The notes: generated by a model not told the origin, from the sequence alone. A DNA stretch of 64,000 nt from Struthio camelus (GCF_040807025.1 NC_090942.1:63444911-63508910), one strand, 5' to 3'; shown: positions 50,901 through 62,396, counted from the first letter of the stretch. Numbers and translations: made by a program.

Positions 50901-53900
50901 ATTGCAGATCAAGTATTTGAGAGAGAAGCATTAACAAAAAAAAGTGCTGCACCTCAGAGGTGCCTGTTATGTCATGGAAAAACAAAGTGACACCTCAAAT
51001 ACTATTCTACAGAATATTAAGACGTTCAGCACTTCTAAAGCACTTCTAATTGGAGCCTCAGAGTAAGCCTCCTATAGAAATGTAGAATATTAAAATATTT
51101 GAAAAATTAAGAAAAGAAAGAAATTTGCAAGTTTAATACATTTCATCTCAGTTTTTGCAAAGTTTTTTTTTTTTTTATTTCCCCTAAAACAATTATTTAG
51201 GACCATAAACTCAAAACTTCAAATAAATTACTTCTAAATTGATATTTTTAGTTGCAATCACACAAATGATATTAAAAATTTGATATACTAGAAAATAAAA
51301 ATTAACCACTATACTATAAGTAGTATGGAACCCCTAAGTTCTTCTACTCTGGAGGTCCTCCATCTTTCAGTTTAGGACCCATACACAGAGGTGATAAAGT
51401 TCTTAAAAACAAGAGTAATTTACTGTTGCACAGTGGCTTAGGTGCCTTAGTCATCTATATTGCTAAAGGCCTTATATCTGCAACCCTCTTGCCTGCTCTC
51501 CACTCACAGCTCTGTATCTTTTCACCCAAGCTGCTGGGGCAGTGTTTTCAGAGATGCTGTGGCAGTATTTTCTCCTGTTGCTCTCACCTCTTCTTCCCCA
51601 CTTTTCACGTGCTCTAGCTGTACCTAGAAAAACAACTGGTCATGCAGCCCCTGCCCTGATCAAAGCATGCTCCAGTCAGCACTAATGGCACAGTAAACAG
51701 AAAGAACTAGCAGCAGGTTTGAGCAGGTCCTGAGGAAAACCTGTATAGTTACTCTGAGAGAAGTATTACTGGGGAACCAACTACTGCAGTGCAGAGGATG
51801 CCCAGGAGAGGACGCTTGTCTGGTTGCAACCCTGGTTGCTTCTCTTCCCAACTGGTCCCAGGAAGAGCTCTCCTCTTCTTCTCCCATGTCACTCTCCTCC
51901 TCTGCTCTCCTCTCTCTTCCCCTCCACTCCCACCTCCCCTCTTTCACATTAAGGGTTTGTTGGTCATTCAGTACGAGGTCCTTTCCAAAAAACAAAGCCC
52001 AAAAACCTTCCAGTACTGACCTGAAGAGTGTTAAAACAGAGGTAATTCCAAACAAAGTTAAGTTTTCATCACCATATAATAGTTCTGCTTTATTTTGGGT
52101 AGGAGGATTGGCAGCTTCTTCATCCAGAAGGACTAGCAAGACCTTTACCGTATCTCTGCCACAATATACAGTGCCATGGTTTATGGAATGTAATTTTGGC
52201 TGAAAAGAAATAAAATTAAACGGAATGTAAAACAGGAAAAGTCAATAAGCCAGACTAATAGCTCACCTCCAGAAGCAACCCATACCAGGAGAAAGTGCAA
52301 GAATCCCCTCCTCCCCTTTCTCAGTAAACATTTATGGAGTAACTTGCTCATAGAGAAGTTTCTTCCTCATCTCAAGCAATTAAGAGTTTAGATCATTGCC
52401 AGCTGGAGGCATAAATTCATTGCCAGCTGGAGGCATACATTGAAAAGCAAGTCACACAGATAAATATTCAAATCTGTGATGAAACCATGCAGCAGAAATT
52501 AATGTATTATTTCCTCACAACAAACTTGAGTGCTGTGGGGCACACAAGCTCATTTTGGTGAAGTCCAGTTCCTCTAATTGAATCTGCAAAAACAACTGGT
52601 TAAAAGGGAGATTTCCACCAAGATTTGACAAGAGAGGTACTTGGCACAATCACCCCAAGGTTGGAATAGAATGAATTCCTCACGATTTTCCACAAGAATA
52701 AAGAAGTCCTTAAAGAAAATAACCACCCACATCTGGAAATGCTCAATGCTACAGTGAGCAGTACAGATGAAGAACTTCATAGCCACTATGGGACTGCAAG
52801 AATTGCAAGTTCGCTACATTTTTCTTTAAAAGAACTAAGAGCTCTATAGAGGAATTTAGTGCTTAATATACAGTAGTAGATTCTAAGAACCACAGGCTGT
52901 CTTATTTACCCATACACAAAAATATTTAACAGCCTAAATTTGTCCGGAAGGACAAGACAAGCAACAAACGGCATTTATCTAATCAGTTAACTCCTTTTAA
53001 ACATGGTCTTGAAAAGATCTAATGCTATTTTCCTCTCTATTTGATTACATCAATTAGTGTATGTAGCTTTCAAGAAACCATAGCAACATGTCAGTCAGAT
53101 ACTATAAGTTATAATCAATAGCTAGAAATAGCTATTACAGAAATGGTTGTTACATAGTTTAAGAGAATTGGCCTATTTCAGTACCATTTAATTTTCAAAA
53201 TTTATTCTGAACCACTTCAGTCATTACATCGCCACATCATAGACTTTTATAAAAATGTCATGTGTGTCATGGTAAATTTTTGTCTTAACGAAAAAAAGGA
53301 AAAAAGAAATATGGCATTATCTTGACTGATTACATACAAAGCAAGAGAAGAAAAAAAGCCAACACTTTAGAACATAACATTCCCTCCTAACTGCCAAGAG
53401 GTGACCTTCAGAAACCTCACATATTGCTACAACCATAGCTTGGTATGCTAATCATTAAGTAAAACCCTATTGTCCAAGGCACTATAAGAACTTTGGATAA
53501 AATAACAATCCTTGCCACAAAAAGGTTGCTGCTTAAACTAAAACTCCTGGTTCAAAATATTTTTTCAGGAAAGTTGTTGATTAGTTTAAGGGTAGTGAGC
53601 AGTGAGCTACTCCAGACTATTCTGGTCAATTCCAGAAACACTAACTAGATTTCATTTACAATAATAAGTTTCTCAGGAAGAAACTAATCACAATTCCTAT
53701 TAGTCATTCATGCACGCTTCACCAAAAAGCAGTCTCTCTCTTTCATAAAAAAATTATTTTTTCTAGAGCTGTAGATTCCTACGAGATAGATACTTGCAGG
53801 AAAACTGAGCAATGGTGGAAGAAAGGAATCAGAAAAAAAGGAAATATTTTTCCAAAAAAAGACTATTTTCAGGTACATTTTATGGGGAAGCAGCCTTTCC

Positions 53901-56378
53901 AGCAGCTAGTGGAAGCATCATTTTCAGCTGTATAATTAAGATCAAATTTTAAATTTGCACTTAAAGAAGTGATTCAAAAATATAACACCCTGCCAAAAAC
54001 ATAACTTACTCTGAGTACACAATGATTTTTCTGAAAAATTCCAGCATCAGGGTTTAGTGTTTTCTTTCTTCTTTTAAGAAAAAAAAAAAAAGAAAAAAGT
54101 TCTACACAAAACTCAGCATGGAGCATTAGATCTTTGCTGTCCTATGGGATTTTAACAGAACAATACAGATGCTCCAAATATCCCATATAGCTCAAATTCA
54201 TTCTTAAAAACCTACAGAAAAAAAAATTTTGAAAATCATTAAGGGCAACCTATCTCTCTGTATGCTGTACAGAAAGCTCCAACATCTGAAATTTGATGTG
54301 TCTAACATTTATCTATATTCTGTCTTTGAGTGAGCATTAGCAATCTCAAGCCAACCAGCACATCAGTCACATCTGGACTGTAAACATGTCTGATGGCACT
54401 CAGTTACATCCACACTGTGGCAAGTATGGTGAGTATGGACATCCTATTATGAGTACAGTCAGAAGGATGAGCTTAATGTGCATCATGCTCAAGTTTCCTC
54501 AAAGAACTACTACAGTACAATCCAGCCATCCACCAGCAGATGAGATGCTCCAACAATGAATGCACTTAAGAATAAAATCAGGAAAACTTCAACATAGAAC
54601 TACAGATTTACATAAATATAATTAAGTTCATAGGCTGCCTTCATATGCTTATTTTGAAAAAAATATCAACTTCACACTGTTCTTAGTGAAAATAAGTATT
54701 TATCCACATTTCCTGACTACATCAGAATACAACTGAATAATATACAACAGAATAACTTTATCTCAACAAGGATACTGGTACATATTCCCAGAGTTATTAA
54801 ACTATGAACTTCACCTGTGGAGAACAATAAGAAACATCTACCCTTTTGGAAAGGCAATTGTAGGTGAATTTCTCTAAAGGAAGAAGTTTCATTAAAGGAG
54901 TTTTAAAATAAAGAATTAGATCAATATCAGTCAGGTAAAATTTTATCAAGAATACAAGCAGGTGGAGAAATCGAGAAAGAGGTAACTGATACGGTGATCA
55001 TGCTTTCGGAAAGGAGCAGAGAAAGTGAAAGAAAACTGATAATGTGTGTAAAAGGACATGGAAGGAAGATGTGAAAGGGAAGCAGAGAAATATAGGTGAT
55101 AAGAGATTCAGGAAAAATAGGAAAGTGAGGTTGAAATATGTACTCCAGTTATTCAGCATTGCTTAGTGGAAACACCTTTAAAGTTGTACTAGCCACTAGA
55201 GTCTGACTGGTAGCTCCCACAGAAAAGCAAGAGCATATTGGAAGCTCAATATAAAAATCTTTTAAAAATCTGATGTTACCATGAGGTAATTCAAGCGATT
55301 AGACAATAGAAAGCGTGCTAACTTTGTAAACATGTTTACAGTCCCTACAAGTTCTTAAAAGTTTCCTAGATAGAAGATATACCTGTCATTAGACAACATG
55401 ATTTCATATATTTACAAACAATGTAAAATAAAATACTTAACCTTGTTGGAGTTTTATCACAAAAAAGGTCATGATACAAACCTGAGTAGAATGAAAGCAA
55501 AGAAATTAGAAATAGAAAGCTTGCATTCTATTCTCCGCACCTGACTTTTAAAGAATGTCAAACTTGTATTCACGCTTTTACTACCAAGGAAGGAATCATA
55601 GTTTCATTGCTGTCTTGAAATGCTAAAGAGAAACCCTAAACTTAGATTTTTTTTTTTTAAATATATCCTCTCATCCCCATATTTTACCATATGTTGGACT
55701 TTCTTCACATTAAATTTTATTTTGAATTTCTTACCTTTAGATATATCTGATTCTGAGTTAAAAACTATCTAATTTACCAATATGCGTTCTCAAATCCTAA
55801 ATCCACTTTCACAGGGTTTTTTTTTGTTCAGAAATGTTACAGTTCTACTGTCTTCAAATTAGTGGCAAATCAGACAGTTTTAAGTATTTACATCTAGAAG
55901 AGCTGCAAGAAAAAATTACATTCTGAAGAGTATTTTATTTACAATTTTGAGGTAATAAGTTTAGTTTAAATAAATCAGCTTTTTGAAATCCACACTACAA
56001 TCCTCAAGTATCCAAGTGTTTCAACAAGTCAAAAAGTACAGTGTAGAAGAAATGACACTGCTCTGAATTATTAATAAGATACTATACTCCATTTAATGTC
56101 CTTTAAGAAGAGAAAAATAAAACAACAAAACAAAATAGACATTTGCTTTCTTTTAAAGCTAAGTAGTAAAAAGAACAAAAGAAATTCCCATTACCCGTGC
56201 TGGACTAAATCCAGTGGTGCTGGCAGTCAAGACGTCATGTTGTGAATCGATAATATTTTTAATCTTCAAATCCCAATCTTGTACAACTTCCTCTACTGCT
56301 CGACAGAAAGGATCCCCATTGCTTCGGCCTTTTATCAAATGCATCTTCACTGTTGACAGAATTCGCCCCCCTGCGATT
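35617..56378 (-). CDS. PARPBP: PCNA-interacting recombination inhibitor PARI (PARP1-binding protein), C-terminal half, 5' part off the window
   Basis: PARI is a nuclear UvrD-helicase-like protein that binds (SUMO-modified) PCNA and restrains RAD51-dependent recombination at replication forks. Five consecutive coding exons are seen on the - strand, in transcript order 56195-56378, 52021-52199, 49563-49644, 36573-36708 and 35617-35948. All have GT donors and AG acceptors, and the phases agree across every junction. They give about 304 residues, close to the corresponding C-terminal part of the 579-residue human protein. Landmarks are an IAGG...KMHLIKG stretch, [34 protein letters not shown] and a C-terminal PIP box QAKLTHFF followed by RL. 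The N-terminal half was not found between 56379 and 64000 and probably lies further right. The convergent neighbour is PMCH, as in mammals. Confidence 0.95.
36573..36708 (-). CDS. PARPBP: PARPBP penultimate coding exon
   Basis: The 136-bp exon follows acceptor CTTGCAG and ends at donor GTAAGC. It starts in phase 0 with Met-Lys-Gln, includes SQFACTYKD (identical to human over this core) and ends one base into a codon. It is 12.9 kb from the previous exon. The second half differs strongly from mammals. Confidence 0.93.
42250..42352 (-). other. Exon-like segment in a PARPBP intron, unproven
   Basis: A 103-bp segment is bordered on the - strand by ATATGCAG and a strong donor GCAG/GTAAGA. In the incoming PARPBP phase it is open throughout and reads a Ser/Glu-rich segment ([19 protein letters not shown]). 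Because 103 is not a multiple of three, including it would shift the next exon and bring a stop after about 14 codons. The polypyrimidine tract is poor. It may be a chance match or a rarely used poison exon. Confidence 0.2.
43463..43483 (+). repeat. G-rich tract after a T-run
   Basis: Ten T (43453-43462) are followed by GGGGGGAGGGGCGGGGGGTGG, which meets the usual G-quadruplex pattern. It lies in the large PARPBP intron, with the G-strand on the non-coding strand of that gene. Confidence 0.85.
46195..46222. repeat. 14-bp tandem duplication
   Basis: CTTATATATTAATC is repeated exactly twice, in the PARPBP intron about 0.5 kb before the CR1. Confidence 0.9.
46690..49000 (+). pseudogene. CR1 ORF2 reverse transcriptase remnant
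   Basis: Coding remnant of CR1 ORF2 in four successive frame blocks: about 46690-47045, 47050-48200, 48200-48930 and 48935-49165. Motifs from the late endonuclease through reverse transcriptase to the C-terminal [13 protein letters not shown] and [11 protein letters not shown] blocks are readable in order. Motif A reads LDLKAFDTV, apparently one residue short of the usual LDFSKAFDTV. The YADD-box equivalent FADD is intact. Separate frameshifts and an in-frame minisatellite make it a pseudogene. Confidence 0.9.
47870..48184 (+). repeat. Minisatellite, 21 perfect copies of a 15-bp unit
   Basis: The unit TGGTGGATGGATGAG is repeated 21 times without a single mismatch, followed by a partial TGG. 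It begins right after GGGAAG and ends at the unique sequence TGGACAGTGAAG. In the CR1 frame each unit reads Trp-Trp-Met-Asp-Glu, so the array is in frame and open on both strands. At this place the usual CR1 protein reads K-Y-G-L-D-E-W-T-V, so the array seems to be an expansion of the five codons YGLDE (same 15-bp length) before WTV. Confidence 0.98.
49563..49644 (-). CDS. PARPBP: PARPBP internal coding exon
   Basis: The 82-bp exon follows acceptor AATATAG and ends ATT AAG at a weak donor GTACTG. One base completes the split Arg codon, then 27 codons begin Ser-Pro and end MDEKKIK, matching human SP...MQEKKIK. The middle is poorly conserved and rich in Ser, Pro and Arg. The exon lies 330 bp from the 3' end of an antisense CR1. 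Confidence 0.9.
49645..52020. other. PARPBP intron with a pyrimidine-rich stretch
   Basis: Mostly AT-rich. The part 51430-51960 is richer in GC. Within it, about 51865-51947 is almost all C and T on the + strand, close to the donor of the exon at 52021. An open frame running past that donor is intronic. Confidence 0.7.
52021..52199 (-). CDS. PARPBP: PARPBP internal coding exon
   Basis: The 179-bp exon runs from acceptor TTTTCAG to donor GTCAGT. It starts Pro-Lys in phase 0 and includes [13 protein letters not shown], then [20 protein letters not shown], then SVLTLFR, ending two bases into a codon. It is nearly collinear with human PARI. Reading on past the donor stays open for about 120 codons, but that part has no similarity to PARI and is intron. 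Confidence 0.94.
52200..56194. other. PARPBP intron, nothing else recognised
   Basis: AT-rich sequence with the 24-bp duplication at 52393 and no supported exon. Confidence 0.7.
52393..52437. repeat. 24-bp tandem duplication
   Basis: TCATTGCCAGCTGGAGGCATA occurs at 52393-52413 and 52417-52437. It lies about 200 bp upstream (in transcript sense) of the PARPBP exon 52021-52199, and the two copies are identical over 21 bp. Confidence 0.9.
56195..56378 (-). CDS. PARPBP: PARPBP internal coding exon (first one in the window)
   Basis: The 184-bp exon follows acceptor TATTTTCAG and ends at donor GTAATG. After one base completing a split codon it encodes 61 residues from [17 protein letters not shown] to STTGFSPAR. 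This matches the human PARI segment that includes DPFC, a run of acidic helix residues and a KNII motif. Phase 0 at the donor fits the next exon. Confidence 0.94.
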
Positions 56379-56999
56379 CTGAAAATAGGCACGGGGTCAT
56401 CTCCGTGCTAATCTTGGCAGTGCTTTAGTATACCTATTAACATTGAATATAGCCAGTCTTCACAGTTTATCAAAAAGATCAAAGCTGTTCTCTGAAGAGT
56501 TTAAATTAAACAGCAGTGTAGAAGTATTGTCCATTATAATAGTTTACTAAAAAAAATAAAGATTATACAAAAGGTAATGAATTCAGCATTTAGCAATACT
56601 CTGAGCTACAAAATAAAATCAACTTTTCCATAAAAGTTCAAAGAAAAGTTCCTCCTTTAAACCTCTATATTACTGTGTTGCTCATAAGCCATGAGTGTGA
56701 ACATAATGTTTCAGTAGAACTCAGATTTTAATTTAACCTAGTAATTTTTAAGTCTTTTGTGCTTCATGAAATGCTTCAGAATACCAATCTACTTTCAATT
56801 TTGTTAAAGTAGATAGCAATTAGACTAAATGAACCATCACTGTTTACCATAAAGGATATCGCATTAATTTCTTCTTTCATCAGCTAGAAAAAAAATGCAT
56901 GCAGAAAAGATCATATACAAATATAGTAGTCTAAATATGAAATGTCCATACAGTCTGACATCAAAATTATGCAGAATCAAATTTAATTTATATCGGGGC

Positions 57000-57005
57000 T
57001 TTATT
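57000..57005 (-). terminator. AATAAA polyadenylation hexamer, - strand
   Basis: GAGTTGAAATAAAGCCCCG on the - strand. It follows about 550 bp that read as non-random sequence and could end the transcript of the exon-like segment at 57750-57923 or an unclassified repeat. A hexamer alone is weak evidence in AT-rich DNA. Confidence 0.3.
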
Positions 57006-57039
57006 TCAACTCTTCTAATAGAAAGATGAGAAGGCATTA

Positions 57040-57560
57040 TGAATGCAGCTAAACTATCGGTTTGGACTGCTCATTTCATGGTCCTGTACCTTGGATCATC
57101 CGCACTGTAGATTACTTTTGGGATCGCTTTTGGATTAAAACTACCAGGTGTCTCCCCAGCATAACCCTGGAGCAACTAGCAGTTGTAGTAGTACAGAGGC
57201 TGCTCCAACAGGCAATACAGGCAGAACTATACCATGTCTCATTCCCTCAGACTTGTAAGACTTGTATTATCTATAAAAATGGAAATACGACTGGCTGTCA
57301 TGTAGACCTCTCACCATGGCTATGTAAAAAAAAAAAAAATCCATTCTTAAAGAATCACAAGAAAATTCGAAGTTTTTAGGCCCAAAGAACGCCACAGGGG
57401 ACAAAGATAAGCCCAAGGCCCATATGACAGCATGCCTCAAAATAACCCAGACCTGGAGAACAGAGAGAAGCAGTTTAATTCCAAAAATTTTGCTGGCATC
57501 TTTCCACTCAGAGGCTGAAAACACTGCCCTAAACAATGCTGCTCAAAATAAAAACCAAAA
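57040..57560 (-). repeat. Unclassified, possibly repeat-derived segment
   Basis: This stretch is richer in GC than its surroundings and has open frames on both strands (57062-57379 on +, 57267-57536 on -). It ends near the AATAAA at 57000 when read on the - strand. It has no recognised protein similarity. A solo LTR or other transposon fragment would fit, but no terminal TG...CA or target duplication was established. Confidence 0.25.
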
Positions 57561-57749
57561 TAACTTAAAGCTTATCATTACAGTTAGCATGGTCACATCA
57601 CAAGAAAGGAGAAAATAAGTGTTATGAGTGAATTGCATAGCATGCAAGAGTAATGTGTGGAAACAATCAAAACTAAAATATTAAATAAAGGCTTAAAAGC
57701 ATCTAGAAGATACTTCTTGTTAATGTTTTGTATTTCTGGAGGTAAGAGA

Positions 57750-57923
57750 TCATTTTATCACTGCTTCGGTTTGGACAGATAAATCATTAGAAGAATCACT
57801 CAGCTCTTCCACATCATAACACATCCCTTCCTCAAAGCTTTCTGAAAGTTGTTTGTTGTTTGGAAACTTGATTATCATTTCTCTGGTCTTCTCAGAACAT
57901 ACATTATCTAGACTCAAAGTTAA
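57750..57923 (-). other. Exon-like open segment with stop codon, unidentified
   Basis: The - strand is open from 57923 down to TGA at 57750-57752 (57 codons), with a possible ATG at 57878. The end is acidic: SESFEEGMCYDVEELSDSS, then NDLSVQTEAVIK and the stop. An AATAAA on the same strand lies about 745 bp further on at 57000-57005. Low complexity is not the cause, and the composition differs from chance AT-rich frames. It could be an alternative PARPBP terminal exon, a nested gene or a retrocopy end. No homolog is recognised, and no good acceptor was confirmed. Confidence 0.3.
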
Positions 57924-58801
57924 TTATACTCAAGATTTTTCCCTCCCCACTCCAAGTAATCACATATCTTCTCATTTAAATAAGAACTTCAGTAGTGCCA
58001 CAAGACATTTTGTCATTTATTTCACTTTCTGCATACTTTCTCAACCTCTTCAGTATGTAGTATTCTGTATTTTCCTTATAGCTATACTTTGTTTTAGTTA
58101 ATTCCCTCTCCTTTTACTTTTTCATGCACAAAGTTATTTTCACCCTTGAATAACACCTGATAATAGACACAGGAATAAAGAAACAAAGAAAATCATAACA
58201 AGAGGCAGGAAGGATATATTTTTTTTAGAAAACAATTCATACAGAAAACTTATCTCCCTCTCCCTCCAAAAAAGCCAGAAATTAGGAGACTGAGACAATA
58301 CTTGCGAGAAGCATCACGTAACATTTAGTTTGTTGTTACAGGGCACCTATCTATTGCCAGTGTGGGAGACAAGATACTTTGTTCAACAGGCACTTTTTCT
58401 ATTCTTAAAAAAAAAAAACGTAGATTCTGTGCAAGAAAAAACAGACTCTCAAAAACAAAATGAAAACAAGCAAAAATCAGCTTTCCAGTCACCACTTTCT
58501 TCATAAAAAAAATCCCCAATGCAGCTCTTTTAAACCTGTGATACTAAGTTCAGCTAAGACATTGATCTCTTGTTAGAGGTAGTTTTTTCCTTGTGTATGT
58601 GATTCCTTGCTAGGTGCAAAAGCAGCTACTGTTGTGCTGACTCAGCACAGACTTGCCACCTTGTACGTATATCTTTCAAGATTCAGTTTTATAAAGCTAA
58701 TATGCCAGCAACAGCAATTTGGTTCATCTGGAGTTCCTGCTTGAAGAGTTCTTCCTCTACAGTTATCCTGCTTCAAGATCTGTTGCAATAATTTATCTTC
58801 C

Positions 58802-58849
58802 CTTTTTAATCAACCTACAGTTTCCCTTTTTGATCAACCTACAGTTTCC
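58802..58849. repeat. 24-bp tandem duplication
   Basis: Two 24-bp copies, differing only at one A/G, contain ATCAACCTACAGTTTCC. They are in a PARPBP intron. Confidence 0.9.
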
Positions 58850-60017
58850 TTCTCCAACTTGAGGAAACACTACCTGCGTTCCTGCAAAAACTAGTCATTG
58901 TACAGCATGGCCAAATCTAAATCTCATCATCTGATAAGAAAGAAGTAGACTGTTAAATCTTCTCTGTAACTTCAGAATTACTGATGTTTTACTTTGTTTT
59001 TTTATGGTTAAATTTATAATCCAAATAAAAGCAGAAAGGCAGCATTTTAAGCATAGCTTAATTCCAATCTGTCTAGCTCAGATAACAATAGTATTGGTGT
59101 TACCATACCACAGGCTAAACAAAAAAAAAAACCCACACACATTCAATATTTATTTGCATGTCCTGAAGTCTGAGCTGCTATTGGCACTTAAGGGAGAAAT
59201 TTCAGATGTTTCCATGATGCTGCAAATCACACCTCTGCCAAACATAACAAAATCACCCAAAACAGTGCTAATGCCTTTGATGCTTTAGGTGACATAGGCA
59301 AAAGCAAGGTGATTGCTAATATTTCAACTTCCTTCACGCTCAATAGCTCCTATCTACTTCTCTTAAAAGGATATCATGTGAACTCAAAGACAATTGCATT
59401 TTGTACATACTCAGTTCTGAAGCAGAATTTTAGAATTCCAGCTACAAGTGTCTCCATTAAATGGAACTCTGTCTATCTAGATTCATACTCCAAAATGTAA
59501 AAGAAAGGGGCAGAGCAAGGGAACGACAGGGACTGAGTCAACGTAGGAAAACTGCTTTGTTTATTCTGTTTTCTATTAAACTACATGGAGGGAATGAGGC
59601 CAGAGATCTTGCTGCTCTGCGTTACTCTGGCTGAAAAAAATCTCCTGTAAATAAATTAGAGACCCTGAAGCCAACTTGAAACTTCTTTGCCTTTGTCCAG
59701 GTACTCAGACCCAACTATTGCCACACAATTCCAAGTTTCATCTTTTAAAGATTATTCATTTAATAATAGTAAAATACAATCCCACTCACATTAAGTTTGT
59801 GGAATCAGTTAAAGAAAAAAATTCAGCTCTGCAAAAGTTTAACGCATGCACTTAGCCAAAAGAACAGTCGTTACGTGAAGTCTCTCTGCACACAGGTTAA
59901 GAACTATCTCATCTTAGAAAGGATAGTATAAAGAAAAAGAAAAAAGGAGATGCTGGTATACCACTGCTCCAAAAAACACAGTCAGTCTAACCACAAGGGA
60001 ACGAAAAGTTCAAGGGC

Positions 60018-60040
60018 GGGGGGGGGGGGGGGGGAGGGGG
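60018..60040 (+). repeat. G-tract (17 G, A, 5 G)
   Basis: A run of 17 G followed by A and 5 G in AT-rich intron. It is able in principle to form a G-quadruplex and is a common place for length polymorphism and sequencing error. Confidence 0.9.
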
Positions 60041-60450
60041 AAAACAAGCACTGTATGCTGTCAAGAGGTAAGAAGAGAGCATTGCTGAAGAAATTTGTCT
60101 CAGAGATACATATAGGAACTGTAGCCAAGTCTCCTGACACTTCTTGCCAAACTGCCTTATTTCTCTCTGCCCTTAACTGACACTTTCCAAAATAATACCC
60201 CCAAATAAGAGTCATAATGTATTAACTAAGCACCATCTGCTCCACAAAAACTGCATTAAACCTAGAACTCAGGCAAACATGCAGGTGAAGGGGTTGACTG
60301 AAGGTAACTGCTTTCGCAAGCCAAGTCCCTTCTGCCTACAGAAATCTGGACCTTATGCACATTGTAATTTCCACACATTTTATATACGTAGCCTGGAAGA
60401 ATACAGATTATTCTATACAGTGGTGGGCATCAGTTAATTCATGTAATCAT

Positions 60451-60467
60451 GCCCTTAATTTAAGGGC
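60451..60467. repeat. 17-bp palindrome
   Basis: GCCCTTAATTTAAGGGC has perfect 8-bp arms around a single central T. It lies in a PARPBP intron, and no known binding site is assigned. Confidence 0.8.
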
Positions 60468-61248
60468 TATGTAGCATATGCATTTTTTAATTACATTGTA
60501 GCTTTTCACCAAGGAAAAGAAATCTTGATAAAAACACATTCTCTGTGTTTATTTTTTTGCCTCTACTACCCAATGCCAACTGAGGATATTTGCTATTAGA
60601 AGTAAAGTTCATTTAATCTCCTTCTTCCCATATTCCTTCTTCTTTTCCAGGAAAGAGTTCCAGGTCCCCATCAGATATACACAGTACTAGCTGGAGCAGA
60701 GAAAAGGAAAAGTTTATTCATACTTCAGCTAGAACTCATATAAACAGGCCAAGGCATAAAATGCTGATCTAATGTGTATGTGGATTCATACTGAAACACT
60801 GCACTATTTTACACCAGGATATAAAAGAATACACTATGTTGTGAGATTTGATTTTATTAAAGGCTTGAATCCATTTATAAAATGCTGAATCCACTTCATT
60901 TGTCTTATTTTGTAAATACTTCAAAGCTTCCTACAGAAAACCCTAATCAAGTCTTAGAGTTTGAACACATACAGTTAATCCAATCTGAATACAAGAGGTA
61001 TTCTTTTAACAGTTATATATACCATCTACAGCACACAAGGAGATGCCTAGGACACTGCCCACATTCATATTGTTCTTTCCGTGGCAAAGGAATACCATGC
61101 ATTTCCCAGAAAAGACAATTCACTGCATCAAAAAACTTAAGAAATAAGCACCTTAGGGATGGAATTAAACTAATTTAAAAGTTAAAATAACAGCTATATT
61201 TAAAATAATAAAATTAGTGACCTGAGCAACTACAGGTCCACTAGTAGG

Positions 61249-61267
61249 ACCTCACTGTTAGTGAGGT
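61249..61267. repeat. Short hairpin, 8-bp arms
   Basis: ACCTCACT, loop GTT, AGTGAGGT. No T-run follows, so it is not a polymerase III style end. Probably incidental. Confidence 0.7.
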
Positions 61268-62328
61268 TTAAAGGAAGATGAACTAAAAGCATGGAGATAA
61301 AAGGAAAATGTGATTAAAAAAATGCAACTGTTATTTAATAAAAGTAGATACGATGCAAAATCACTCTGATATATGCTCTTTTACAGGTTTACATTACCTA
61401 GACAATCAGTTAATCAGTTGAATTTAACTGGACTGTAAATATCTGACATAGTGCTATATAGTAAATTTTTATATGAACTGAAGAAGGCGGAAAACTTATC
61501 CACCCTACAATTCCTAACAGCTATGAGAGCAACAAAGATTTGTTTTGAATATGGAATTGTATAGATGAAGTTATCTGTCTTCAGACTGATCTGACTATTT
61601 TCATCAGTCAGACTGATGCAAAAATTGAGAATTTTAATTCTCCTAATTCTGAAAAAGGAGGAAGATGCTTAAATGAATTCAAGAACAAGCTTGACACGTT
61701 AATGGAAGCAGTGACATTTGTTTAAGGCAATAGAGAACAGGCTGCTGACATAAAACACTCTAGGAGAAAGCACTTCATTCACATCTCCTTGGCCTTTTGA
61801 GTCATACTGAAGGAAGACTCCTGTCAAATCCACTTAGCAGTAAACATCTGTCAGTTACCAGTGTAACAGATGTTATAAGATAGCAGGGGTTTTTTGTTTG
61901 TTTCTTTTTAAAAATCAGTAAATTCTCTTTCAAATCTTGTGCAATGATATTTCCTTGTTCAAGAACTGAAAGGAGCTTCAACTGGAAAACCCATACCTAT
62001 CCTTATTTATGATAGAATAACCAAAGAAACTGCTTTAGAGTAATTATAAAGCTTACTAAAAAATAAAAAAAATAAAAACACCCACGCTTCAAAGTTACCA
62101 TCTGCCCCCTACTAGCAAGGAATGTTCAGACCCAAAGCCTGAATCTGACAGCACAGTCTTCATCTTCCACTGAGCGGATTCAACCAAGTCCAACAGTGAC
62201 TAGCAGTGGCTCATCCAGGACTGCTCAGTAAATCCATGGCAAAAGAACTAGAACCAAGCATTCTTTCCCTTCTGCAATGCCACATTCCAACTACCAAAAC
62301 AAATGAAGAAAGGGTCCAAACACCACTG

Positions 62329-62396
62329 TCCATTACACAATCCTGATTTTTTATTCTTTACTATATTTATTTTCCATTACACAATCCTGATTTTTT
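62329..62396. repeat. Direct repeat, 24 bp at a 44-bp period
   Basis: TCCATTACACAATCCTGATT plus T-run occurs at 62329-62352 and 62373-62396, consistent with a 44-bp tandem duplication. Confidence 0.88.

Noticed and set aside
51660..52020. Continuation of the PARPBP frame past the donor at 52020 as a long exon
   Set aside because: The sequence beyond GTCAGT has no similarity to PARI, and the next exon (49563-49644) joins in phase at that donor.
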